Positions 35,503 to 47,836 are shown, counted from the first letter of the stretch. The stretch: 64,000 bases of DNA from Bryum argenteum (GCA_037043015.1 CM073321.1:24751510-24815509), one strand, 5' to 3'. Program-made: numbers and translations. The notes: generated by a model from the sequence alone, not told the origin.

Positions 35503-36146
35503 ATGGAGGAATCCGCTAGCGGTAGTGAGAGAGGAAAAGAGATAGGCCGGAAAAAGAAGAAGCGGAGGGGTGGTACAAAGTTTACTAATTCTAAAGCGCA
35601 GAGGCGTAGTGCTTTGCGGAAGCGCGATGGGAGAAGCTGTAGTGGCGATGATCGGGAGCCAGACGGGTATGACATCTTGATTGACGATGATGTGCTACCG
35701 CCATTTAGGCGGACTATCAAAATGCGATCACTCAACCTGGACAGTGTCCCGGAGAGTGTCGGGACAGACGAAGCTAAAGATGAGGAGGAGGAAGGGCGTA
35801 GAAGGCAGTTCAGGATATCTAGCGAGACTGTATGCGTGGATGGGGATGACGATGGAGGTGTAGACTCTACAATTGAGGTAATTATGTAATCTATTTTACA
35901 AATATGTTGATATTTCTAAGTATCAAAATATTACCGAATTCGTTTATGGATTAACATCAACATGTGTTGTCTTGTGGTCGCAGAGAAACGAGAAGAGGAA
36001 GACGATCAACTGGAGGAGAGAAGCGCAATGTTTGAGGAGAAAAGAGGCACCGATATGCCCGAGAGAGAGCGAAGCCTCCACGAGATGAGGAGATACAGAA
36101 TGATGTAGCGGATGGATTTGAGACAAGTGCTGAAGAATTAGATGAG
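35503..36146 (+). CDS. Hypothetical highly charged protein, 5' exons
   Basis: Exon 1 (35503-35877) begins MEESASGSERGKEIGRKKKK and continues as a basic then acidic, apparently disordered chain with DGYDILIDDD in the middle. It ends at a GT donor. A second possible exon (about 35984-36146) follows a TCGCAG acceptor and ends at GAG/GTACAT, but its open reading changes frame, so it may be decayed. The basic KKKKRRGG run could act as a nuclear localisation signal. No family is recognised. It could be the 5' end of a gene continuing at 37.4 kb. Confidence 0.4.
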
Positions 36147-36714
36147 GTACATGAAAAACCTTACTTCCTGGTTTATTGGGAGGATCTAGGATTGATTAAG
36201 TATACAATCAACTAGAGTCCATTCTTCGGTTCGAAGTACTTAGAACTATTCACATTATAGATTTCCATGATATATATAGAGGCATGACTGTTTCATGGTA
36301 TAATATTATCGAGTGTGACATGATTCGCATGTGTATGTTAAAACAGTCTATGAAGAGTGAGCATGTAAATGACATGTCATAATTTCAGAGTGGCATGAAA
36401 GAATATGGGCATATTTTAGCATTCACCTCTAGAGATTAGATATGTTTTCAGGAAACGGAAATGTAGATTACGATTTAGTAGTATTTCTGAAAGAAAGATG
36501 TAAACAAGTATTAAATATATGTTTGTCGAAATGACGTACATACAAATCATATTCAAAACTATTCCAGTGACTCAGTACGGAGAAAATGAATACAATACAT
36601 AGTGTTGATAAAATTATCCCGGAAAAAAGCTGATATCCGAGCTCACAAGCACCTGACCTGCTACACGAAGTCCGGTCCTAGCTTCCCGACATGGCACAAT
36701 GTCCGCTACCCCCC
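36147..36714. other. AT-rich spacer or intron
   Basis: Non-coding and AT-rich. It may be an intron between the 35.5-kb exons and those at 37.4 kb. Confidence 0.35.
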
Positions 36715-37200
36715 TCGTAAAACTGCATGATCGGTCCTGCCGGGTATCGGCGAGGCGGGCCCGGCAAGGCCGGGTAGACGAAGGCGGGTACCAGCCGAGT
36801 GGATACAAGCGACCCCGCCCGCAACGCCGAAGACGAGCAGGCTGGGCCCGCAAGCCGGCACCGGCGCGCCGTGGCCCGCCAAGCGCGGGTACAGCGCCAT
36901 CGTTTCGGGCAAGGTCGGTACCGGGTGGTCTGGCCCGAAGCAAGGTACCATCAATGAGGGTGGTTCGGCGAGGCTGGGTACTGAGCTCGGCCCGGCATGA
37001 CCGAGTACCGGAGTCGAATGCAAGCCGCAGACAATGAGCGGGGCCCGGCCGGGTACGACCCCACGCCTCGCCGAACGCCGAGCTGGCCCGTCACCGGCGC
37101 TGGCCGAAAGCCGACCTGCCTCCTCCGCCTCCGCCGAACGCCGACCTGCCTCCTGCGCCGAACGCCGGTTTTGGCTCCCTCTTTCGGCGTCGCCGCTTCA
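36715..37200. repeat. GC-rich island with CGGGTAC/GGCCCGGC repeats
   Basis: This 480-bp island is strongly GC-rich inside AT-rich DNA. It is built from repeated CCGGGTACC- and GGCCCGGC-type words, followed by a short minisatellite of GCCGAACGCCGACCTGCCTC (37100-37170). The overlapping long frames on both strands come from this composition and are not credible genes. Confidence 0.65.
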
Positions 37201-37409
37201 ACGCCCCAGGGGTCGCTGCCTCAATCCAAAGTCTCCGTCTTTAATTTCAAGATTCGATTAGAAGAAAAGTTCGTGCTATTTTTGAATAGGCCAAAGGAGG
37301 AACCGTCGATGCTGGAAAGGCAGTTAATTTTAGTAGAAGCAAGAGAACGTTCTGGCAAGATGGGAGGAGTACATTTGATACTGTCAAGTTGTGGGAGGGT
37401 GTTTTTTGA

Positions 37410-39976
37410 TGAGTTTGCACACCATTGCTGTCAAGATATTGCAGGAAGAAGAAATCATGGCGGATCTTGTAGAGAAAGAGGTGGCAGTGGAAGGAGGCAG
37501 TGAGCACGTCGAAGAAGCTTCAGAAAATGTGAGTTCTCTGTCCTCAGAATCAAGTATTTTCGACGAATTTTACAAGGAATTTTACAAGTCGCATGCTCCT
37601 GGTGAAGCAATGAAAACGAGGGCGGAGTTGGAGGTGTGGTACTCCAAGAAATTCCTGGTATGTACTGAACAAAGCTTGTTGCTACATCAGATTGAGTAAA
37701 CCCTAACTTTTGCATTCTGCACCAGATCGATTGTGCACTAAACCTTGTTCAACCGGTATGACATAGAATCCGGTAGGAGAGAAAGTAAACGTCATGAACA
37801 CACTCGAATATGTGAATTCGGGTAGTGCAAGTTGCTGACTCCTCTTCCCTCGGTGCTGTACCTCTTTGTTGTTGCCGATGAGGGCAAAGCGTCGGTGCTG
37901 TCCATCTTTCCTGTTGCCGATGAGGGTAATGTCTCGGTGCTGTCCGTCTGTTGTTCCCAATGAAGGCTGCTTTGTGAGTAGGCTCGAAGCAGAGCAGGTT
38001 CAGGGCTTGGATTTGCATGGATGTCAGGACGGAGGCTGCCGTTTTTCCCTTTTATGTGCCCGAATTTGGCTTTTTTTTCCCTCGCTGAACTGCATTTTCT
38101 TCTCCTTGTTTGCTGGACTCGTGATGTATTTCGGGGACTGCAGGTGCTGCCTTCTCTTCCCTCGCTGTGGACCATCCAATGAATGCCGATGAAGGCTGCT
38201 GAGAGCTTCAAGGCGGGCCTGAGGCTGTTTGCAAACTGGTATTCGCCTACTCAAATGGAAGTTTGATGGCTGGCCATTTCGGTGGCGTGGTTTTGGTGTG
38301 GCACTGGATGTGGGAAGAGCCGGGAAGCACCCAGACAGTCATGGGCGAAAGTCTGCAGGGAGGTGCCCAAATTGGGCTTTTTCTTTCATCGGTGATCTGC
38401 ATTTTCTTCTTTTTGCTCGATGGATCTCGTGATGTATTTTGGGGATGCAGGTGCTGCCTTCTCTTCCCTCGGTGTGGCCACCCGACATGAATGCCGATGA
38501 AGGCCGATGAAGGCTGCTTAGAGCTTCATGGCGGGCCTGAGGCTGTTTGCAAACTGGTGATCCCTTGCTCAAATTTATGCTTGATGGCTGGCCATATCGG
38601 TGGCGTGGTTTTGGTGTGGCACTGGTTGTGGGAAGAGCCGGGAAGCACCCAGACATTTGTGGACGAAAGTCTGGAGGGAGGTGCCCGAATTTGTCATGTT
38701 TTTTCTGCCTTATCTACTTTTTGTTCTTTTTGCTCGCTGGATCCCGTGATGTATTTCGGGGATGCAGGTGCTGCCTTCTCTTCCCTCACTGTGGCCACCC
38801 AACATGAATGCCGATGTAGGCCGATGAAGGCTGCTGAGAGCTTCATGGCAGGCTTGAGGCAATTTGCAAACTGGTATTCCCGTGCTCAAATTGAAGCTTG
38901 ATGGCTGGCCATTTCGGTGGCGTAGTTTTGGTGTGGCACTGGTTGTGGGAAGAGCCGGGAAGCATCCAGACATTCGTGGACGAAAGTCTGGAGGGAGGTG
39001 CCCGAATTTGTCATGTTTTTTCTGCCTTATCTACTTTTTGTTCTTTTTGCTCGCTGGATCTTGTGATGTATTTCGGGGATGCAGGTGCTGCCTTCTCTTC
39101 CCTCGCTGTGGCCACCCAACATGAATGCCGATGAAGGTCGATGAAGGCTGCTTATAGCTTCATGGCGGGCCTGAGGCTGTTTGCAAATGGGTATTCCCTT
39201 GCTCAAATTCATGCTTGATGGCTGGCCATTTCGGTGGCGTGGTTTTGGTGTGGTACTGGTTGTGGGAAGAGCCGTGAAGCACTCAGACATTCGTGGACGA
39301 AAGTCTGAAGGGAGGTGCCCGAATTTGTCAATTTTTTCTGCCTTATTTGCATTTTGGCTCCTCATTGCTCGCTGTTGCACATCCTTGTTGTGCCTATGAA
39401 GGCACGTGTGTTCTTCATGGCGGGCCTGAGGTTTTTCGTTACTGCTATTCTCCAGCATGCATCCGAGAAGCTTGATGGCTGGACACAATGGTTGCTGGTC
39501 GACGCTTCCTTGGTTTATTTGCTTATGCTGGTTTATTTGTGAATGAATTTCTTAAAGTGTGAATGAATTTGCTTAATATTAGTTTTATAACAATGCCTGA
39601 GTTTTTTATTCGGAGTGTTTGATAATTGACTTAGCATTGGTTTGGTGTGATTTTGCAGGTTCCAAAAATGCGAAAAAAAATTGAAAGAGAAGAGGAATCA
39701 GATGCAGATAATGACCTTTCCGCATTGAGAGACAATGTGTTAGCTTACGTGGAGTCTCGTCGATTAAACATATCATTGACTTCGGTTCCGGAAACCCCAC
39801 CCCCTGCCTCACCTGTCCGTCACACCTCGCGTGATGTCATTGATCGGGTTGCACGAGCTGTTAACATGCAAATCAAAAAGAATGAGGCTAAAGCTAGACG
39901 TATCGAAGAGAAAGCATTAGCTAGAGTCAAACCCAGACGTTCTCCGCAACTTGCTAGAAAGTTGCAGTCATCTTGA
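37410..39976 (+). CDS. Hypothetical two-exon protein around a satellite-filled intron
   Basis: A first exon (about 37410-37655) reads VKILQEEEIMADLVEKEVAV, then FDEFYKEFYKSHAPGEAMKT and ELEVWYSKKFL before GTATGT. A second exon (39659-39976) follows GATTTTGCAG and reads VPKMRKKIEREEESDADNDL, ending in a basic helix with KKNEAKARRIEEKALARVKP and a stop. The chain is charged and mostly helical. The 2-kb intron is almost wholly tandem repeat. The gene ends only 140 bases before the ParB-methyltransferase frame on the same strand, so the two may be co-transcribed or parts of one locus. No family is recognised. Confidence 0.4.
37848..37972. repeat. Minisatellite, about 42 bp x 3
   Basis: Three copies of TCGGTGCTGTCC followed by GTTGCCGATGAGGG, spaced about 42 bp apart, inside the putative intron. 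Confidence 0.75.
37990..39480. repeat. Satellite, 317-319 bp x about 4.5
   Basis: Equivalent words such as CTGTTTGCAAACTGGT start at 38224, 38543, 38860 and 39177, giving units of 319, 317 and 317 bp. A partial, more diverged unit lies before and another after. Each unit contains GTGGGAAGAGCCGGGAAGCA, TGATGTATTTCGGGGATGCA and GCTGCCTTCTCTTCCCTC. Neighbouring units are very alike, which points to recent expansion or conversion. Confidence 0.92.
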
Positions 39977-40115
39977 TTGTATCGTCGGATGATATGTTGA
40001 GTTTATCATACACTTGATTATAAAGCCGATGTTTTTTATTAATTTTATCGCATTGGTTATTTGACACATTCTTATTCAGTCTGTGGTGTGTTATATTTGG
40101 TTTCTGGATTGCCAG

Positions 40116-43100
40116 ATGACCTTAGCTCAAGTTCGTACTGATGAAGATGACGAATCTCGCCGACAACTTCTTGCTTCTCCACCACTTCGTTCGACTGATG
40201 GAGACGTACAATTACATGATAGTGTCGCAAATGTTGAAAACATTTGCACCGGAGTCCCGGAAGAAAGTCCTTCTGAAAGTGAGCGTCATCCTGAAGCCGT
40301 GCACGATCATGATCGACTCGACGCGCTTTCAGAAGATGAAGATACTCCTTTGCCTGGGAGTGACAACATTGGAATCGTTCATATGCCAATGCATCTGCAA
40401 AACAAGGACCCCGACTGGAGTGCAAACAAGATGCGAATGCTTCACAAGAGTGATTCGATTGCAATCATCAACAGGTTACGCTACAAACTTTTTAAGAAAT
40501 CTCGTAAGTTCATTCCACTCTGCCGTCTCGTTTGTTATCCGAAGGTTCGCCCGATTTCAGAACAAGACGTCAGGAAACTAGAGAATGAATTCAACAAAGG
40601 ATACCGGGAAGGCGATCGGGTGATGTACGTGTCACCCTTTGATAAAAAAGGCCGAGAAAAATTGGTTGATGCCGAAGATGCTGTCTGGACGAATCCTCTA
40701 TGGAAATCAGCTAATGAAGAGTTCGAGAAGTCGCTGCAGTCAGATCCGGATCTACAACACCTCAGAAACAAGTATTTCTACGTTTACGAAGGCAACCACC
40801 GTGTGACGGCGTGGATGCGTCACATAGAGAGGTACCATAAGATGGAACCTTCGTGGTACATCTCCGTGGATTGTATCATTCTTGATGCACGAGGAGAGAG
40901 CAATCTCTTGCTCGACGCTATGAACGATATAAATTGGTGAGTATTTATTCATTTTTTTTTATTCGCTCAATTTATATTTTGATTAAGTTCAATGTTTCTC
41001 ATGTCTGATCTCGCACTGCAGGTCTACTGAACATGACCATGTCGGTTTGTGTGCAAAATTGCAGCGAATGAGGCAGTTTGGAAAATTGAAACTGGAGGAT
41101 TTCAAGGATCTGATATCCCCAGAGGATTACAAAATATGCAAGAACGCTAAGGTAAAAAAAGATACTTGGTATCCTGTAACAGTGGACGTCTTCGTAAAAT
41201 TCTTATACGCGGTAAGTTGAATGGAACGTGTTTCAAATGTGAATGTTTGTATTGGGTTCTTTACATCTTATTAATTCTTTTTTTTTGTTATACAGAGGAG
41301 ATTAGCGAAGGCATCTGATGACGCAGAAACGAATTACTACGCCACCGTACCGAAAGAGAAACAAACAAGACCTGGAGTATGGAGTGCCATAGATAATGCG
41401 ATCAAAGCAGAGATTAAGGCCATACGTGGCAAAAACTTCGACAAGATGGTCGCTGTGGCCAACAACAAACTTGGGAAAATATTTGCGAAGGAGGTAAACA
41501 CCCCTTTCATGTTTTATATGACTCGTAATCATGTTTTATAACCTGATTCCTACTTATGATCTTCATGTGCAGATTTATTCTCATTACAGCAAGAACTTGA
41601 AACCCGATATGACAATCGATCGCTTCCAAATGGTAGCCACTACCAATGTTCATTGCGATTTCAAGGGTAAGTGGCTCCAATGGTGGAACTCATCGGACGA
41701 AGTTCGACGTTCTTTTCGCTTCCCAGAAGAACGACCAATGAAAGATGAAACTTTGATGGCATTCCTACATCGCGCTTCTCTATGGGCACAGGTATCTTAA
41801 TGTTTTGTTACGTGTTTTCAAAGTTAGACTTCATATGCTATTTTGATATTTAACATGTTCTCTTTTTTCACAGCTCGAGCATTCACTTCAAAGTGAATTG
41901 CAAAACCTAATTGACAACAAAAACCTCAACATTGAGTGGTCTAGTGTTGTCCTAAAGCCATCTGAGTATGTGGAGAAGTGGATGTTGCTCTTATGGGACA
42001 AGGCATTCAACAACTATCTTGGTCCTAATGCCAGCCCAAAGTTCAGCAAAGGCTCAGATCTTCAAAAGATTACCGGGGGCAAAGTTACAATTAAGCGGCT
42101 TTTATTCCGGTAAGTTTCTAGTTTTTTATTCAATATTAATAAAATCGGTACAACTTGTTCAATTTTCATAATGTAATTTGTTTTCTTTTTTGAAGGTACT
42201 TAAAACAAGAGCTCGTTGTCAAGGGAGCATTAGCTTTGTTCTCTATTCCAATGGAGTTCGAGGACGTCTCAGTCACAAATGATCCCCGCAGTTTTTTCTC
42301 CTCAGCCCAACAAGAGCGGTTTCCAAACTCTCAATTGTCGACCGGTGGATGGTTCCTTGAGTGCGATGACAACTACGTGCACAAGGAAGAGAAGCATCTT
42401 CTTCGGAATCTCGCTTTAAACCCAGCTGACTCTGCACCGATGGAGATTGACGACGATGACGATGACGACCTATCTATTCTACCAGTCGCGTCTGATCCAA
42501 TCTCTTCTCCTTCTTCACTTGTTGCAGTGCCCAAGTCTCGTGCAAACAGGAAGCGACGCAACGCTGTTTCGGAGCCTGGTGTTGCACTTGACGAGGATTT
42601 CGAAGATATTGCTCGTCGTCAAGAAGACATTGCAGGGCCAGAGGATGCTGATCTGACTCAGGCGTCAGTGGAAGCGACAAACAAGGCAATTTGACGCGGT
42701 GCAAGACTGACTCAACTTTCTGCGGGTGGACTTACGAATGTTGAGTCTCCTCCACAATCCTTCACCGTTGACCACAACTCCCAACAGTCCCCACGTCGCC
42801 TCAGCCAGCCGGTATTTGCCAAACGCCCTCTTCCAAAACCCACTCACATTGGTAGCAGCTCGTCGTCTAAAATATCGGTGACTCTACCTATGTATCTCGA
42901 GAAGGGGAACATTGGAGATTTGGTCCATCACTCATCGAAGACAGGAAACTGGGATTCGCAAATCCTTGATATCGTTGAGCACATCAAGAAGGTATTATTT
43001 CATACATTTCTCATTTATAATCTCTCTAATTACGTTTTGTACTTTAGAATCTATTAGCGACTATCTAATTTTTCATTGTCTCCCAGATTGGCAAAGACCG

Positions 43101-44388
43101 TAAGTACCCATGTTCGGCGATGGAGTATCAGCCCAAGCATCCAGGGATTGATCTCATTTTTGCAGATGCTCCCGAAAACTTGGCTGCCTGTACCGGGTGT
43201 GTCTCCAACAGAAGTTCCATCCTGGAACAGGCGAGACAAAACCTACTTTGAGAGCCTCTTCGTGTTTGCCGCGTATCATTTGACAGACGTTGGAGCCATT
43301 CTTCTGATGCATCCAAAATGCCCTAAAATCGAGCGTACTCTTGATTCTGAGTCGCATAAATATAGTTTTCGTCTGGTTCGAGACTGCTGGGGGTATAATC
43401 CCCTCCCTATAGCCTCTACCGTGCCTAAACCGAAAGAGGTACGGACCAAATTCTAGTTTCCAATTTCATATTTCATGATTATTGTCTTCTATGCTTCTAT
43501 GTTAACGTATGTATACTTCTGTTTTGCAGACTCACTGCTTCCATATCAAAGTGTATGTTCGGAAAGATTTTTTCCGAAGTTCCGAACTCGAGAAGTGGCA
43601 CACGCATACGCGGGTGTGTCAATCGTACCTGATGAGGAAGACCACCTCTATAACTTTGCAGACAAAGGGACACTGCGTTATTGTCCGGATGGTACGCCAT
43701 GGCGAGGCTCACGAGAGAAGGACCCCTCCTTCATTCAATGTTTCGTCGATTGTCTCACAGACGACGGGGGTATAGTCTTCGATTGGAGCGCAAGTACAGG
43801 TAATATTTCCGTAAACTCTACATTAGAATTTGTTTATACAATTTGCATTTTTAACGTGGGCATCTGATTTTATAGGTGCATCTGTGATAGCTTGCGCGCG
43901 CTCCAACCGACACCTCATTGCTATGGAGCCAGACGAAGAAATCTTTTATGGTGTTCTAGCAGATTACAAGAATGGTCCTCCCAGTGATGAAGAAAGTGGA
44001 GAATCAATCTCTCCCGCTGATTATGACTCTGACGAACCGGTCGTGAAGAAGCCACGAAAGTTCATTGGTGCGTAATACCATCTTGTATATTACTTCTAGA
44101 TTTTAAAATACATATTTACAAATCGGTAATATTGACTTTCTTTGTACTTTTAGGATCGCAGGTCTGATAGAGCAATTGACTCGCAACGCTCATCTCTACA
44201 AGAGCCCTCCAATAAAATTCACCCTACCATCGTACGCTGAGCGTCTTGCTCAAGAGTTTGTTCAAGCTCCATCTCCCATTTTGACTGACACTCCACGTCG
44301 ACGCTATAGCAATAGTGTGCTTAAGTTTATAGACTTTGAGGCTGATCAATGTGATCAGCACTTTAATGGTACTACACCGTCTGCCTAG
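40116..44388 (+). pseudogene. ParB-like domain fused to beta-class DNA methyltransferase-like domain
   Basis: Ten exons fit GT-AG borders and phase: 40116-40936, 41022-41211, 41296-41493, 41573-41791, 41874-42109, 42196-42991, 43087-43438, 43530-43799, 43876-44067 and 44162-44388. That is about 1,165 codons. Residues 140-250 resemble the ParB/sulfiredoxin fold: VRPISEQDVRKLENEF, then VMYVSP, then YVYEGNHRVTAWMRHI with the G-x-HR motif. A long helical middle with an Asp run (EIDDDDDDD) follows. The C-terminal part has DLIFADAPEN in the place of the D-P-P-Y catalytic motif, then LTDVGAILLMHP, PWRGSREK, and VFDWSASTG plus RHLIAMEPDEEIF, matching the cofactor-binding motif and following Glu strand of beta-class N6-adenine/N4-cytosine methyltransferases. 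ParB-methyltransferase fusions are known from bacteria and phages. Both signature motifs are non-canonical, and about three breaks are present, so activity is doubtful. The acidic C-terminal tail looks regulatory or disordered. Confidence 0.62.
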
Positions 44389-44833
44389 TTTGTGATTTGC
44401 TTTCTGATAGGTACTGGACATGGTAGCGCCATACATTCGTAGTTCACCATGATCTATTATTTATATTAGTCTCTATATGTGTTTTTCAATATATATGGTT
44501 TTATATTTTTATTTATCGTGATTATTGTTTATAGCTTAACCTACACTATGTGCTTCAAGTATTACTCTAAGTATCTCAATACAATGTAATCTGAGCCATG
44601 ATTGCCTTTAATGGTGATGTCAGCCCTAATTTGATGTAAATTCTTTAACTCCAATTTCAATGCATCGGTGTATCTAAATGTTTAAGTTTAAAACTCAATG
44701 CAGACTAAAAGTTCTAGAAGTTTTTTTTCTTTTTTCCATTGGAGTGATTGAATCTTGCCAATGTTAGTAGGGGCTACAGTCCGTTATTTGTATAGCTCAG
44801 GATAGCGGCTTTAAGACGCACTGCGGTAATGAG
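44389..44833. other. AT-rich spacer
   Basis: The region between the stop of the ParB-methyltransferase gene and the next coding frame. It is AT-rich and probably holds the 3' end of the former, but no defined polyadenylation signal can be assigned. Confidence 0.4.
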
Positions 44834-47800
44834 GTGAGTGTCTACGACCACGCCAAGAAAAGATCGGCCTTAGACGAGGCAATTAATGACGGTGTGAGGA
44901 ATCCGGGCAAGCGCAGGTATCGCTATGCGTACAGAACCCGAGCCTTTCGAACTGTAGACAGGGAGAGAAAGTTCGTACCTGATGAGGCACAGTCCAGAGT
45001 GTATACGCAAAGATGTTGCAACCGTTCCTATACAAGGAAGTTTGGAGTAGGGATGGTGCGTGCATTACGCACCGATATGCACCTGCATTCGTGCCACATG
45101 AAATCCATTAAGAACCTCAAGGTTCATACAGCCATTCACGATGCGTACGGCGGGAATGCTAAGGTTGTAACGCTGGAGGGCGAGGAAATATGTGGTAAAG
45201 CATGGCAAATAATCCACAAGGTCAGCCTCCGCACCTTCCAGAGGTACGCTGTGCGTGCGAGGAGGCAAGAGAGAGGGGCTCCACAAGGAAATGCTTCAAA
45301 GTGCAAGCGTCGGAGCGGGACTATTCAGGCGGTGGAGACTCTACGGTCATTACTAGAGGCAAAAGCAGACATCATGCCGCATATGCAATGCACTTTGCGC
45401 TCCGGCGAGAGGGTTGGCAAGAAGGTTCTTCCAGCTGGAACTCGCTGAAATCAACTACTTCCTATCGTGAATCAGGTGAGATTACATCCATTGTCCAACT
45501 GCATTTAAGTATCAGGGGTTGTCTGAGCACATGTTTTCGTCCCGTTTTTTGGAATAAAGTTTGAAGGCAAACTTTTTTCCACAGCGCCCTCGCGACCTAC
45601 GAGCAGAAAATTAATGTTTTCTGGACGTCCCGTCTAAAATAATACCACACATTGATTATGCATTTATGTTCAGATAGCTGCCCATTAAATTGTTCAAAGC
45701 GGTCTAGAATCACTTGGCAGGATTAGTTTCTCGTCTACCACCCTGAATCGTTTCATTGGGATGGGTTTCTGGGCGGTAGTCGAGAAACATCACGTTAGAA
45801 CGGTTTTCCGGCGGTTGCCGTCTATATGCATCCCGCGGGAAAGGTCTCCAGTCAACCTACGGGAATCATTTGACAGAGAATAGGCCTTCATTTGCTCTAG
45901 GTCGGCAACTAGGGTGTGGAAGTCCTGTTATTGGTTCCATGTCTTTGGAGATGACGTTGTTGTAGTCTTCATCGTACGTCTGTCCTCATTACCAGGTGAA
46001 TGAGGAACTTGGGCTTCACGCACTCTCTCAGCCTTGTTTCAGCAAGATGCGTAGCAAACCTTTCCAAGAATTCTCAATCAAGAGCAGAGGGGACGACTTC
46101 TCAAGGTGCAGCAAATGTATCAAGCTCAAGGGTATACGTGCAACATTTGTCCCCCGATCAGAGGAATACGACCAAGTTCATCGAAAGTTCCAACGACACC
46201 TCTTCATGCGAGAGGCATGTCATCAGGATAGGCCTTCAAAAGTGTTGTCTATTGTTTACGACAAGATGGATCACTCGTAGACAGCATGTCCGGCGTTTGC
46301 AAGGAAGACAAAGTCGGTGGACAGGTTCATGAAGCTACCTGTCGCAGTGACAGGAATGTTTGCACAGGGACACGCAGACGAAAAGTACGCACACTACACT
46401 CTGCCGGTATTCGACGCGGACAGCAACTTCTCAGTGGGCTCAATTGCCAAGCTACTGCGAGATCTTGAGGAAGCTCCCGTCATGAGTTCGCGTGTCTTGT
46501 TCAAAGGGGCCGGGAGCATGCCATTGTATTCAGCACTATTGCACGGCAATGAAGTTTGCAGAGCATCCCTGAAGGAGCCACCTGCGAGTCAAAGACCTGC
46601 CATGCCCCTCCCACCCGTGCTTCATATCCAGATGGACAACAGTTGGAAAGATAACAAGAATCGATATGTATTTTGCTTCTGGTCTCTGCTAGTTGCGAAG
46701 CGTATCGTGAAAGAAGTGGTGGTTTCATTTATGATGGTGGGCCACACACATGACGACATTGATGCATCCTTTGGGCGTTGGAGTATGCGACTCCGGGAGA
46801 AGACTATCCAACACTGCCCTTGTTGATGCAATCTTATATGGACATAGAAGAAGATGCCATGATTCCCCACCTGGTGGAGGAGGTGCCCAACTTCAAACAC
46901 TTCATAAAACCTTATATAGCAATCGGAGCAAAAAAGCTCGTCGGGCATGTCAAGGGACGACAGTTCAAGTTCTTCGTGGATGACAATGGATGGCCGATCA
47001 TGAAATACAAACTGAATTGCACGGTGAAAAACTGGTTGCCAGAGGCCGGGATCAAGCTCTGGAAGTAAGACGAAGACGGCCGCCCAATGCTGCCGGAAGG
47101 GCAACCTCGTGCAGTCAGGCCGCACGTAATGAAGGGCGAAGCTGACATACTTCGCGGACTTGATGGATACATCAAGCACTGGGAGAGCTTGTTGGAAGAG
47201 GATGCTGGTGCTCATTACCGTGCACAAGTAGTACGATGTATCGAGTACTGGACAAGGGTGAGGAATAGCGTGATGAGAAGGGAGTACTTAACAGAGTCTA
47301 GGGTGTTGAATTGTGGGTTTTGGCCCCATACAAGACAACCGGGAGACATGATGACAAATATCATGTACGACGGAGGAACTAGAGAGGAGATGGACGAGGA
47401 TGAACCGCACATTGGAAGTATAGAGGGGAGGCCACCGCCTTCATATAGCGTAGCCGTCGATGCGCAAAAGGGGTTCCTCCTCTTTGTAAGACCTGCATCT
47501 AAGGCAAGGGAGCATGTATGGCTGGGAATGGCTGAGGACAACCCGCAGTTTGATCCTACACGAGAACATTTTTGGGAGGTCCCTCTGAAGTGGTACATAC
47601 CATGTGCAACCACGGGCGACGTCGAACAAAGGTATCTAGGGTGGGACACGCATAAACGGTTCATGTGGAAGCCGGACCCAACATGCACCGTGGCAGACTA
47701 CACATCAACAGACAGCATCCTAGCGTCATGGAAGCCAAGGTCGACAAAGAACATACAAATTGCATCGTGTGTGCAAGTGAAATTTGCTGTAGACAATTTA

Positions 47801-47836
47801 CGGCGGATTGCAATCCAACAGAGTCGAGGTATGTGA
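44834..47836 (+). pseudogene. DDE-like transposon protein (DUF7869-type core)
   Basis: Consecutive open pieces (44834-45448, 45996-46280, 46317-46826, 46810-47068 and 47087-47836) form one plus-strand gene with some breaks and one probable intron (about 45470-45990). The first part has EICGKAWQIIHKVSLRTFQR. Later come FSRCSKCIKLKG and SIVYDKMDHS, then LHIQMDNSWKDNKNRYVFCF, then VVSFMMVGHTHDDIDASFGR. The three Asp-bearing strands (YDKMDH, QMDN and GHTHDDID) are spaced like an RNase-H-fold DDE/D catalytic core. The QMDN...GHTHDDID pair is the hallmark I know from a large group of uncharacterised eukaryotic proteins (DUF7869-like) found in transposon-rich genomes. Function as a transposase is inferred. 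It follows the ParB-methyltransferase gene on the same strand. Confidence 0.55.
45617..45826. repeat. Palindrome group D (three copies)
   Basis: Three variants of the TTCTGGGCGG...CAGAA palindrome lie near 45617 (TTTCTGGACGTCCCGTCTAAAA), 45765 (TTTCTGGGCGGTAGTCGAGA) and 45803. They lie inside the probable intron of the DDE-like gene, just as array A lies in an intron of the ParB-like gene. Confidence 0.65.

Noticed and set aside
36614-37037. Long overlapping reading frames on both strands
   Set aside because: They result from the GC-rich repeated composition. The frames are Arg/Pro/Gly-rich, mutually overlapping and without any domain.
38229-39134. Repeated short frames of the type MMAGHFGGVVLVWHWLWEEPG
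   Set aside because: They are produced by the 318-bp satellite and recur once per unit. A repeat origin is enough to explain them.
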